A stretch of DNA of 60,501 nucleotides from the IMG/VR virus record IMGVR_UViG_3300030116_002908, positions 1-60,501 of that record. One strand, given 5' to 3'. A program made the position numbers and the translations under genes. Shown here piece after piece: positions 7,369 to 16,551 of this stretch. The stretch comes from a virus. A model generated the notes under the pieces. That model did no database searches. It had not been told where the DNA came from and worked only from the letters and a program-made list of their open reading frames with translations. Positions within the stretch are counted from its first letter, which is position 1. Every line of letters starts with the position of its first letter.

Positions 7369-8460
7369 GTGGCAATACCTTTAATTTCAAACGTAGGTTT
7401 TACTGAGGTTAACTCAGCAGGGACTTTGAACGATAAAGCTGGAACTGCTAAAAGCAAATTACCTATTCAGTTTTTTAAACTTACAGATAATATATCTGGT
7501 AATCTTACTCTTAATAATGACTCTGCTCATAAAAAAATTATACTAGACACGAATGGTAACAATATATTAAATGCAAATGGCTCACCATTAACAACAAATT
7601 CAAGCACAACTTTAGAGTTAAGAGGCAGTGGTAACATTCAATCTACTTTAAAAACATCTACAGCTACTGAATCATCTACAAGTCATACAGGCACAACAAC
7701 ATTTTCAAACTCTGATAGTTCTACTATTGTTGTTTCAAATGTTGCAACAGATACGACTGTAGAAAAATATGTAGATGCGGGTGGTAATTATGTTTATAAC
7801 GGATCGTCAATAGATAGTGGAGTAACAACAGTTGGAGGAAGCACTCCAAATGCTGCTAATATATTTTCTGGATCATACAGTGGTGCTAGTACTCAGTATT
7901 CGATGAATGTTACAGATGGCACTACAGCTTTTCAATTTGTTGGAGATACAAGCACAAGCACTACAACCTCTCCTGCAAGCGCGGGATATAAATTATATGT
8001 TGCTACAATAGAACCTAACACAGTAAGTCAATTACGCATGGATGAATACTCTAATTATAGTGGGAGTATAGGGATATATAGTAGTTTAGTAGGTGGTGCT
8101 GTTGGTGGTCATAATAGATACTCTGGCACAACTAACCATCAATTAAATTTTTCAGGCACAAGAAGATTATGGTTTAGATATGTAAGATCGGGTAATGACA
8201 GAAGATTTGTCTTCACTAATAATTTAGCTATATCTTGTGTGTTGTCTGGTGCAGATCCTTTTGACGGAGTCACTGTGAGTGCTGGTGCAACTGCAACTTC
8301 TACATCAACAAACTCGACAGATGGATCATTTAATATTACTATGACAATATCTGGTAGTGATGGCAGTAGTCAGCCTTTTGCTTTAGCAGTCGTTAACAGT
8401 GGCACAGGTAGTCTTGATACTAGCGGATATAGCGGAACCTTTTCAGCGAGTGCATTATAA
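7369..8460 (+). CDS. tail fibre-like structural protein
   Basis: The 363-residue product starts at GTG 7369, preceded by AGGTGA, and its TAA overlaps the ATG at 8460. It is strongly Ser/Thr/Gly/Asn-rich with almost no Cys, as expected for an extracellular beta-structured fibre. A segment with HNRYSGTTNHQLNF and RRLWFRYVR near residues 245-270 looks like a folded domain; the rest is low complexity. I do not recognise a named family. Confidence 0.55.
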   Translation: MAIPLISNVGFTEVNSAGTLNDKAGTAKSKLPIQFFKLTDNISGNLTLNNDSAHKKIILDTNGNNILNANGSPLTTNSSTTLELRGSGNIQSTLKTSTATESSTSHTGTTTFSNSDSSTIVVSNVATDTTVEKYVDAGGNYVYNGSSIDSGVTTVGGSTPNAANIFSGSYSGASTQYSMNVTDGTTAFQFVGDTSTSTTTSPASAGYKLYVATIEPNTVSQLRMDEYSNYSGSIGIYSSLVGGAVGGHNRYSGTTNHQLNFSGTRRLWFRYVRSGNDRRFVFTNNLAISCVLSGADPFDGVTVSAGATATSTSTNSTDGSFNITMTISGSDGSSQPFALAVVNSGTGSLDTSGYSGTFSASAL

Positions 8461-10601
8461 TGCCTATAAAAACTTTAAAATTTAAACCAGGTATCGTGAA
8501 AGATGTAACACCTTATGCAAACGAAGGTGGGTATGTTGATGGTGACAAAATACGTTTTCGTTTTGGTTTTCCAGAAAAAATAGGTGGTTGGGTTAAGTTT
8601 AGTCCGAACTCTTACCAGGGCACGGCTAGAAGATTACACAACTGGGTTGGTCTCGATGGATCTGATTTCTTAGGTGTTGGATCACATTTAAAATATTATA
8701 TTGAAGAAGGTCAAACTTTCAATGACATCACGCCAATCAGAACGACAACAAGTGCTGGTGATGTAACTTTTTCTGCTACAAATGGCTCTAGTATAGTGAC
8801 TGTTACAGATGCAGGCCATAGTGCTATTGTTAATGATTTTGTTACATTTTCAGACGCTGCAAGTTTAGGTGGAAATGTAACAGCAGCTATACTTAATGCA
8901 GAGCATCAAATAACAAGATTTGTTTCATCTAGTCAGTATGAAATAACTGTGAGTGTAACAGCCAGTTCATCTGATAGTGGTAATGGTGGCGGTAGTACAG
9001 TGGGTACATACCAAATTAATACTGGTTTAGATAATACAGTTGGTGGTACTGGGTTTGGAGCAGGTCAATATGGCGGCACAACCAGTGGTGCTTTATCAAC
9101 AACAATTAATGAGGGTGGCACATTTACTGATTCAGATACGACACTTACCGTAACAAGTGGTACTGGCATAGCTAACAATGATTTTATATTAATTGATGAA
9201 GAAATTTTAAAAGTTACAAACGTAGCAACAAATGATCTTACAGTAACAAGAGCACAGAATGGAACTACAGCAGCCACTCACGCAGATGGTGCAACTGTAT
9301 TTTTAATTGAAGGTAACGCCTCCTCTGCTGATGATTTTGTAGGATGGGGTGATGCAGCAAGTGTCACGGTTCCTGGTGCACAGATCCGAACTTGGTCACA
9401 TGATAACTTTGGGGAAGATTTAATTATCAATCCTAGAGATAACGGTTTATTTTACTGGGATAAAACAGATGGGACAAGCTCTAGAGCTGTAGAGTTAAGT
9501 GCAACTTCCACGTTTAGTGGAGAAAAAAGTGTACCAACAATAGCAAAACAAGTTTTAGTATCTGATGTTGATCGTCATGTCATAGCCTTTGGTTGTGATG
9601 CAGTAAACTCTAGTAGTAGTGCTGCACAAGGAAATGGTGTACAAGATCCATTGCTCATAAGATTTAGCAGTCAAGAAAACCCGGTTGACTGGTTTCCAAC
9701 AGCGACAAATACAGCTGGGGACCTAAGACTTGGTGCAGGTTCGACATTTGTACAGGCGGTTGAAACAAAAAGAGAAATACTTGTTTACACAGATAAATCT
9801 TTACACTCAATGAGATTTATAGGCCCGCCATTTACTTTTGGTATTACGCAAATAGCATCTAATATAACTATCATGTCTCCAAGTGCAGCTATTGCCACAG
9901 AGGATGTGGTATATTGGATGGGTATTGATAATTTTTATGTACACGCTGGACAAACTGCACAATTGCCTTGCACAGTCAAAGATGAAGTGTTTACAAACTT
10001 TAATTTAGAAGAAAAAGATAAAGTTGTCGCTGGTATTAATTCTGAGTTTGGTGAGGTTTGGTGGTTCTATCCGTCAGCAAGTTCATCAGAGAATGATAAG
10101 TACGTCATCTGGAATTATGTAGAAAAAGTGTGGTACTTTGGAAGTTTAGTTAGGACGGCTTGGTTAGATCGTGGTATAAGAAACTTTCCTATCGCTGCAA
10201 GCACACCACATTTATTCAACCATGAGTCTGGATTTGACGATGATACCTCTGCCATGACTGCTTTTATAGAAACTGCTCCGATGGACATAGGAGACGGAGA
10301 TAAGTTTGTATCTCTTAAAAGGGTTATACCAGATCTTACATTTACTGGATCTGTTACTGGAAGCTCTCCAAACGCAACATTTACAGTAAAAGCGAGAGAC
10401 TTTCCTGGCTCTGATTTTGATCAAACAGGTACAGGCACAACATCAAGAACCGCAACAAGTCCTGTTGAGCAGTTTACAGAAAAACTAGATTATAGAATTA
10501 GGGGCAGATCTTTTGCAATAAGACTTGATTCTAGTGCATTAGGGTGTAAATTTAAGATGGGGACACCCAGAGTTGATATTAGAGAAGACGGAAGAAGATA
10601 A
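8460..10601 (+). CDS. large tail hub / tail-tubular-B-like structural protein
   Basis: The 713-residue protein begins MPIKTLKFKPGIVKDVTPYANEGG, then F-R-F-G-F-P-E-K-I-G-G-W, a hallmark start of the large tail hub/stabilisation proteins of short-tailed marine phages. An inserted Thr/Ser-rich region (about residues 100-290) is followed by a folded core with LIRFSSQENP.DWFPT, ETKREILVYTDKSLHSM and VVYWMGIDNFYVH, and a C-terminal domain. It lies just before the internal virion protein block, as expected for a short-tail tube component. The molecular role is inferred by family style. Confidence 0.65.
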   Translation: MPIKTLKFKPGIVKDVTPYANEGGYVDGDKIRFRFGFPEKIGGWVKFSPNSYQGTARRLHNWVGLDGSDFLGVGSHLKYYIEEGQTFNDITPIRTTTSAGDVTFSATNGSSIVTVTDAGHSAIVNDFVTFSDAASLGGNVTAAILNAEHQITRFVSSSQYEITVSVTASSSDSGNGGGSTVGTYQINTGLDNTVGGTGFGAGQYGGTTSGALSTTINEGGTFTDSDTTLTVTSGTGIANNDFILIDEEILKVTNVATNDLTVTRAQNGTTAATHADGATVFLIEGNASSADDFVGWGDAASVTVPGAQIRTWSHDNFGEDLIINPRDNGLFYWDKTDGTSSRAVELSATSTFSGEKSVPTIAKQVLVSDVDRHVIAFGCDAVNSSSSAAQGNGVQDPLLIRFSSQENPVDWFPTATNTAGDLRLGAGSTFVQAVETKREILVYTDKSLHSMRFIGPPFTFGITQIASNITIMSPSAAIATEDVVYWMGIDNFYVHAGQTAQLPCTVKDEVFTNFNLEEKDKVVAGINSEFGEVWWFYPSASSSENDKYVIWNYVEKVWYFGSLVRTAWLDRGIRNFPIAASTPHLFNHESGFDDDTSAMTAFIETAPMDIGDGDKFVSLKRVIPDLTFTGSVTGSSPNATFTVKARDFPGSDFDQTGTGTTSRTATSPVEQFTEKLDYRIRGRSFAIRLDSSALGCKFKMGTPRVDIREDGRR

Positions 10602-10831
10602 TGGCATTAGTTGGCATACCACCACCAAGGTTACCAGAACCACCTGAAGTTATAACTAGACAATATGTAGAAGATCTAGTGCGTTCTTTAGAGATATTTA
10701 TCTCACAAGAAAGAAACCCTGGTGAATTACGGGCAACTAAAATTACATTGACTGATTTACCGACAAGTTCTAGTGGTCTAGAGGTGGGTGCGTTATTTAA
10801 TGACAGCGGGACTATTAAAATTGTTACATAG
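10601..10831 (+). CDS. small structural-module protein
   Basis: The 76-residue product starts in an ATAATG overlap with the tail hub gene. It begins ALVGIPPPRLPEPP, has an R-Q-Y-V-E-D-L-V-R-S-L-E-I-F helix and a beta C-terminus (GALFNDSGTIKIV). Small proteins of this pattern accompany the hub gene in related marine phages. The function is unknown. Confidence 0.55.
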   Translation: MALVGIPPPRLPEPPEVITRQYVEDLVRSLEIFISQERNPGELRATKITLTDLPTSSSGLEVGALFNDSGTIKIVT

Positions 10832-10862
10832 ACTTAATAGTAATTATAAGGTAAACTAGGGC

Positions 10863-12386
10863 ATGGACCGAGCCACACAAAAAATTGATATGCCGGCGGG
10901 CGGTATCGGTGATTTTATTTATACCGATGAGGAACTGGATCTATTAGAAGCAAACGAACTTGAAGAAGCTTTTGGTAAAGATGGTATTGCACAGTTTAAA
11001 GACGTTGGTAAAAAAATTGCTGAGTATGGTAGATATGGCGATGATACGGTTGCTCACGTTGAAACAGGCGAGCTTATCGTGCCACGGGCCTTAATAGAAA
11101 ATAATCCAGACCTTAAAGAAAGCATTTTTTCTCACTTAAAAGAATTAGGGGTAGAAGACCCAGAGAGATATGTTGTTGGTACAAAGAAAAACAGTATAAA
11201 TCCTGACACAGGTTTACCTGAATTTTTCTTATCAAAATTATTTAAGGGTATTAAGAAAGGTGTTAGTAAGATAGGTAAAGGCGTGTCAAGAGCCCTTAAA
11301 GGTGTAGGCAAGGCTTTAAAAAAGGTTGCTCCTGTTGTTTTGCCAATTGTGTTAGGTATGACACCTCTTGGCCCTATATATGGAGCTGCACTTGGTTCAG
11401 GTATATCTACACTTATGCAAGGCGGTGATTTAGGGGATGCCGTAAAAAGTGCTGCCTTAGCGGGTGGGGTAGGTGCCATATATAGTGGTGCCAGTAGTGC
11501 TATTGCAGGAAAAGGTTTTGGTACAGGTGTGTCAGAAGCTTTAGCCGGCCCCGGAGCACGTTTTTCACAAACTTTATCAGATCCTTTTAGTTCATACCAG
11601 CCCACTGCCACGCAAAATTTAGTTAAGTCAGATATAAAACCAGATCTTTATGGCGAATTTGACCCATTAATACCAGAAGCGGGTTCCAAGCAAGTCGCTG
11701 GTGGTAAAAGCACTTTAGACACCATAGGGGACTATATGTTTAGAGGCGGAAAATCTAAAAATGAAATTATTGCAGCTCAAGATTTAGCAGAGCAGAAATA
11801 TTTAGCAAACGCTAAAGCAAAAGGTTTTGCTCCTACAGAAGCCGGTATTAAAGCTGCTAGAGCAGATGCAGGTCCAGGGTTTTTATCTAGATTTGGTCCA
11901 ACAGCTGGTTTAGCTGGTCTTGGCCTTTATGCGGCCGGTGCCTTTGATGCACCTGAACAAGAAAGATTAAATATACCTGAAAGCGGTCTTGATGTATATA
12001 ATAGAAATCCTAACATTTTTAACGTCGCTGGCTTGACACCAAATTTAGCGACTGGACCTTTTAAAATACCAACAAACTATACTTTTAATTATACACCGTA
12101 TCGATTACCAGTAGATCCTTTTAAAAAAGATGATCCACCTGTGTTCATACCACCTTTTCAAAGAGCAGCTGAAGGTGGTGAGATATTTCCAAGAAGAAAC
12201 GGCGGTATAGGACCAAACGAAGGCACACCGGGTAAAGATAGCGTTAGAGCTATGCTGATGCCGGGCGAATTTGTGATGACAACAGACGCTGTAAGAGGTT
12301 TAGGTAACGGAGATCTTAACACTGGCATAAAAAATATGTATAGTGTAATGAGTAAGTTAGAGAAAAAAGGAAAGGCGATGGCATAA
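10863..12386 (+). CDS. internal virion-type structural protein 1
   Basis: The 507 residues include D-T-V-A-H-V-E-T-G-E-L-I-V-P (about residue 60), a basic amphipathic run of K-G-x-x-K repeats (about 125-160), a hydrophobic Gly/Ala segment GMTPLGPIYGAALGSGIS (about 165-182), and near the C-terminus GKDSVRAMLMPGEFVMTT. The last motif recurs in marine phage internal or injected proteins. The membrane-active middle and position after the tail hub suggest ejection into the host with the DNA. It is the first of four collinear large genes. Confidence 0.55.
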   Translation: MDRATQKIDMPAGGIGDFIYTDEELDLLEANELEEAFGKDGIAQFKDVGKKIAEYGRYGDDTVAHVETGELIVPRALIENNPDLKESIFSHLKELGVEDPERYVVGTKKNSINPDTGLPEFFLSKLFKGIKKGVSKIGKGVSRALKGVGKALKKVAPVVLPIVLGMTPLGPIYGAALGSGISTLMQGGDLGDAVKSAALAGGVGAIYSGASSAIAGKGFGTGVSEALAGPGARFSQTLSDPFSSYQPTATQNLVKSDIKPDLYGEFDPLIPEAGSKQVAGGKSTLDTIGDYMFRGGKSKNEIIAAQDLAEQKYLANAKAKGFAPTEAGIKAARADAGPGFLSRFGPTAGLAGLGLYAAGAFDAPEQERLNIPESGLDVYNRNPNIFNVAGLTPNLATGPFKIPTNYTFNYTPYRLPVDPFKKDDPPVFIPPFQRAAEGGEIFPRRNGGIGPNEGTPGKDSVRAMLMPGEFVMTTDAVRGLGNGDLNTGIKNMYSVMSKLEKKGKAMA

Positions 12387-13294
12387 TGGCAGTAGAAGAA
12401 ACCATACAAACCGTCAGGGAAAGTCCTGAGATTGAAGCCTATCGGATAGGACTTTTAAAATCAGCAAAAGAATTAGCCGATCAGCCTGTTACCTTGCCAA
12501 CACAGCAAGTAGCAGGGCTCACGGGTCTTCAGGAAGCTGCTAGAACGCAAGCTGAAACAGGATTAGGTGCTTTTCTACCCTATCTTACAGCTGGTGGTCA
12601 GACGTTAGCACAGGCCGGTCAAACCTTAGGCGGGGTAGAGTCAGCTTTAAGAGCAGGGGCAGGTCCAGTCACACAAGAGCTTTTAAATACTTACATGAAC
12701 CCTTATCAACAGGCTGTTGCTGATGAGATAAACCGTGCTTATGATATACAACTTAGTGGGACAAGAGCTGGAGCGGTAGGCTCAGGTGCTTTTGGTGGGT
12801 CACGAGCACAAATAGCAGAGTCAGAAATTGACAGAAACAGAGCTTCTGCATTAGCACAGGCTCAAGCACAAAACTTTTTACAAGCACAACAAGCAGCAGA
12901 AAGAGATCTTGCTAGACAAACACAACTAGGCACTGGAATTGCAGCTCTAGCGGGACAACAAGGGCAATTAGGTTTAAGACAAGCTGCTCTTGGGGAGACA
13001 GGTCAAGCACTACAACAAAGAGACACAGAAAGTGCCTTTAGACTTGGCCAGTTGTTACAGGCTCAAGATCAAGCAGTGCTAGATGCAGAAAGACAAAGTA
13101 ATTTGGCACAACTTTATGAGCCATACCAACGATTAGGTTTTCTTGGCGATGTGTATAGTAAGACTCCGACCTCCCAGTCTACTATTACACAAGCCAGTTC
13201 ACCTAGCGTATCACCGTTTCAGCAATATTTAGGCCTCGGTATTGCAGGATTATCAGCGGCAGCAGGGGCTCAGAAAGCAGGGTTATTTGGATGA
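12386..13294 (+). CDS. internal virion-type structural protein 2
   Basis: The 302-residue protein is Ala/Gln-rich and predicted highly helical, with N-P-Y-Q-Q-A-V-A-D-E-I near residue 110, a conserved-looking G-A-F-G-G-S-R-A-Q segment (about 133-141) and a long Q-A-Q-A-Q region. The C-terminus ends in a short hydrophobic Gly/Ala tail. The TAATG start overlap and the TGATGA end overlap tie it to its neighbours. Such Gln/Ala helical proteins often line podovirus cores; this is inference. Confidence 0.55.
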   Translation: MAVEETIQTVRESPEIEAYRIGLLKSAKELADQPVTLPTQQVAGLTGLQEAARTQAETGLGAFLPYLTAGGQTLAQAGQTLGGVESALRAGAGPVTQELLNTYMNPYQQAVADEINRAYDIQLSGTRAGAVGSGAFGGSRAQIAESEIDRNRASALAQAQAQNFLQAQQAAERDLARQTQLGTGIAALAGQQGQLGLRQAALGETGQALQQRDTESAFRLGQLLQAQDQAVLDAERQSNLAQLYEPYQRLGFLGDVYSKTPTSQSTITQASSPSVSPFQQYLGLGIAGLSAAAGAQKAGLFG

Positions 13295-16200
13295 TGAATA
13301 GAACATTATTACAACGTCAGATGTTTCGTCAAGGCGGAGCAGCTGTGCCAAATCAGTATAAGGGGTTTTCTAAATTGCCAGAAGAAGTGCAAATGAAAAT
13401 GAATCCTGAGTTGGCAAAAAAATATAAACAGGGTGGGGAGGTTTTTAACCCAAACAATATATATAATATAGTTCGTTTTTTTCGAGATAATCCGGGCACA
13501 ACGGTAGAGGATTATAACAGATTTTTTGGCACTAACCTAGACCCAGAAGAATTTAAAATATTTGAAAAGCCCTCACAAGTGCCACCAGAAACTCCCCGTA
13601 TGACTAGGGAACAATATAGAGATAGGGTTATGATGCCACCTCAAGATTATGAAGAACCTGTAGGAACTATGGGTGCTATAAGGTTAGGTGATCAAATGAG
13701 AGCTCCAGGAACTGCTAGTTTGGCTTTTACTACAGAGGGTACAGGGCCTCAAGAACAACGAGAGTTAAGAGAGCAACAAGACATTGATGAGGCTATAGAA
13801 GTTGGAGAAAGAGGTGTTTTTCCAATTATAGGGTTAGAAGAAGGTGGCGTAGCTGGTCTAATGAGACAACCTGATATGGCTAGTATGCCAATGGGGCAGG
13901 CTTCAAATCAATTAGATCCTAATATGTTAGCCTCTACCTTAGGTGAAGTAGCACAAGACACAGGAGATTTAGAGCAGGCTCCGGACTTTCAATCTATGAT
14001 GAACCAGTTTTCAGGTGAGGATAAATCAGAAGAAGAAAGAAGAGATGATTTAGCAAGTATAGTTGGACCAGAAGACGCGGCTCAAACACCAGATAGTGTT
14101 TTAGCTTTGGTCACACCGGTAGTTCAACTTAGTATGGTAGAAGAGGGCATTGCACCGATGGCTCGCGAGGCAATGGATACACCAGTTCAGGGCGATATGG
14201 CTGGCGGAATAATGAGCATGACGGGGGCTGGAAACGAACCACCCGAAAATTTTAAATATGGCGGTGAGGTTCGCCGCCGTGGAGACGAGGACCCAGTTTT
14301 AAAATTTAGTGAAGGCAAAGGAGTACCAACAATTACTCCTATGACCGACTTCAAAATGGATTTAGGATCAGAAATAGAAAAACTTAAACCTGTTTTTGAA
14401 AAATATATGCCGACAACAGATCCTGAAACTAGAAGAAATCAATTACAGTCTGACATTTTGTTCGATATAGCGAATACTGCACTTGCTTTTTCTGCACCTA
14501 TGCAAAATGAAAGACCCGGAATGAGTGCCGCCGAAAGAATTGCTTTAGCCACACAAAACACACAACTTTTACCAAAAATCCAACAAAGAACAGCAAAAAG
14601 TGTTGCAGAAGCAAAGGCTGAGGAAAAAGCACCGACAGCAGCTGCCATACAAGCAGCTATTAATTTTACTGGAAAAAAATTAGAAGCTATAAAAGGTGAA
14701 AGATTAGAATCTTTAAAAATTGGTGGAAATTTAATTAAACAGTCTATAGATATAGCTGCGAAAAAAAATGCTGCAACTGCTTCTTTTGACAGGGAAAAAA
14801 TATTAAAAGGATTACAAAACAAGTTAAATATTAATTTAGAACAAATAAAACAAAAACTTAAATTTGGTTATGATAAAGAATTAGCTGACTTAGCAAACAC
14901 AATTGAAAAAGAACAAATTAAATTAAAGGATGAATTAGAAAACCTTCAAATCGAAAAAAAGCATGAGAACGCCATAGATCTTTTTAACAAAGAGTCTGTT
15001 TTGAAAAAAGATATGCAAAAAATTGCACAAGTCCACGAAATAGCAAAACTTAATAAAGAAATTGAATCAAGAGAGGGTATTGCAGCTGCAACCAATCAAA
15101 CAAAACTTACAATTAATTCTGAAACAAATAAATTAAAAAAATATATTGCAGATAATAAACTAGAGTTTGACGAAAAAACTTTAGCGTTTAATAAACTTCA
15201 AGAATTAAATAAACAAAATCAGTTAAGTTTTGAAAACAGTTTGAGCTTACAAAATTTACAGTTAGATAAAGATAAGTTTTCCGAAGAAAAAACTCAAAAT
15301 GATATAACAAATACCTTAAATAAATTAAAGTTTGAAGAAACACAGTTACAAAATTCAATTAAGAACGAACAAAACCAACAAACTATTAATATTTCAAAGA
15401 AAAGATTAGAAGAGATAGATGCAGTACGAGTTAGTTTAGAAAAATTAAAGACACTTGATGGTATAGCTTTCAATAAAGAAAAAATTAAATTAGAAAAAAT
15501 GTTAGCAGGTCACAAAATTAAATATGAAAATAGTAAATTACAAATTGATGAAAGACTTGCGGGTGTTAAATCCTTTTTAGCTACTTTAGAAAACAGTAAG
15601 TTTTTATTTCAAAAACAAGCTAACAATTTAACAAAGTTTGGTAATTCTTTGGATGCAAAGACTTTAGCTATAATATCAGATAAAAAAACAATAGATAATT
15701 ATGCGAAAGGCGGTAATTCTCAATCTGATTCTAATATTAATGCCCTCGTTACTGATTATCTTACACCAAAAGATGTTTGGAATCCTGAAACAAATCGTTA
15801 TGAAAAGAAAACAAATAAATTACCAACAGAATTTATTAATGCTATGAGAAGTCGTAGTAATATAGCGGGTGCCATATTACCAACTGGAGTAGAATCTATA
15901 TTAAAAAAAGATCCTGACACAACAGAGAAAACTGAAGAGACTAGTAAGTTTTCTTTTTCAATGAAGTTTGGAGATCAGACAGCTAGAACAAATCTTAATG
16001 ACATAAATGTGCCACAACCAAAAATTGATTTTAGTCTCGTAAAAGGTACCGGTTCAATAGCTTTTCTTAAAAATGCTTTTAACATAATAGCTGAAGCTGC
16101 TCTTCCTTTAGTTGGTGTAACCAGCGACCCGTCGTTCACTAAAACTAAAGATGCGGCTACAAGTTTGAAACAATTAAACACTCAGTTTATTCAAACATTT

Positions 16201-16551
16201 ATGAGAACATATGAAGGTAAAGATAGTGTAAAACAAATAGAAACTTTAGAAACTCTTACAGCGGAGCCAGCTTCATTTTTTACAGGCGATGCTGCCGCTA
16301 AAGCAAAAATAGATGCAATATTAACATACATAGACAACGCTTTAGTTGTACAAACTACTCAAATTAATTTCTTACCTCAAGGTGAAAAAGATTATGCGGA
16401 TACAGCCACTAAAATTGTACAGCTAAAGCAATTGAAATATGCTTACAAACAATTTTCAGACGCTTATGCTTTTCAAGGTCAGTTTTCGTTTAAACCACAA
16501 GGCAAAGGAAGAGAAATTGATTTCTCAAAATATAAAAAGAAAAAAGATTAA
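13291..16551 (+). CDS. internal virion-type structural protein 3, coiled coil
   Basis: The 1086-residue product has an N-terminal region with repeated Q-G-G / E-G-G-V-A-G patches and MPMGQ, followed by about 350 residues (roughly 430-800) of Lys/Glu/Leu/Asn/Gln-rich heptad-like sequence that should form a long coiled coil. A folded C-terminal region (about 870-1080) lies after a TEKTEETSKF linker. It starts in the TGATGA overlap at 13291; ATG 13294 is an equally good start. It is most likely a core or ejection protein. Confidence 0.55.
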   Translation: MMNRTLLQRQMFRQGGAAVPNQYKGFSKLPEEVQMKMNPELAKKYKQGGEVFNPNNIYNIVRFFRDNPGTTVEDYNRFFGTNLDPEEFKIFEKPSQVPPETPRMTREQYRDRVMMPPQDYEEPVGTMGAIRLGDQMRAPGTASLAFTTEGTGPQEQRELREQQDIDEAIEVGERGVFPIIGLEEGGVAGLMRQPDMASMPMGQASNQLDPNMLASTLGEVAQDTGDLEQAPDFQSMMNQFSGEDKSEEERRDDLASIVGPEDAAQTPDSVLALVTPVVQLSMVEEGIAPMAREAMDTPVQGDMAGGIMSMTGAGNEPPENFKYGGEVRRRGDEDPVLKFSEGKGVPTITPMTDFKMDLGSEIEKLKPVFEKYMPTTDPETRRNQLQSDILFDIANTALAFSAPMQNERPGMSAAERIALATQNTQLLPKIQQRTAKSVAEAKAEEKAPTAAAIQAAINFTGKKLEAIKGERLESLKIGGNLIKQSIDIAAKKNAATASFDREKILKGLQNKLNINLEQIKQKLKFGYDKELADLANTIEKEQIKLKDELENLQIEKKHENAIDLFNKESVLKKDMQKIAQVHEIAKLNKEIESREGIAAATNQTKLTINSETNKLKKYIADNKLEFDEKTLAFNKLQELNKQNQLSFENSLSLQNLQLDKDKFSEEKTQNDITNTLNKLKFEETQLQNSIKNEQNQQTINISKKRLEEIDAVRVSLEKLKTLDGIAFNKEKIKLEKMLAGHKIKYENSKLQIDERLAGVKSFLATLENSKFLFQKQANNLTKFGNSLDAKTLAIISDKKTIDNYAKGGNSQSDSNINALVTDYLTPKDVWNPETNRYEKKTNKLPTEFINAMRSRSNIAGAILPTGVESILKKDPDTTEKTEETSKFSFSMKFGDQTARTNLNDINVPQPKIDFSLVKGTGSIAFLKNAFNIIAEAALPLVGVTSDPSFTKTKDAATSLKQLNTQFIQTFMRTYEGKDSVKQIETLETLTAEPASFFTGDAAAKAKIDAILTYIDNALVVQTTQINFLPQGEKDYADTATKIVQLKQLKYAYKQFSDAYAFQGQFSFKPQGKGREIDFSKYKKKKD

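Noticed and set aside
11132-11611. 159-codon minus-strand open frame inside internal virion gene
   Set aside because: Lies wholly opposite a well-supported plus-strand gene, has a biased Pro/Ala/Leu shadow composition, and no ribosome-binding site or family pattern.
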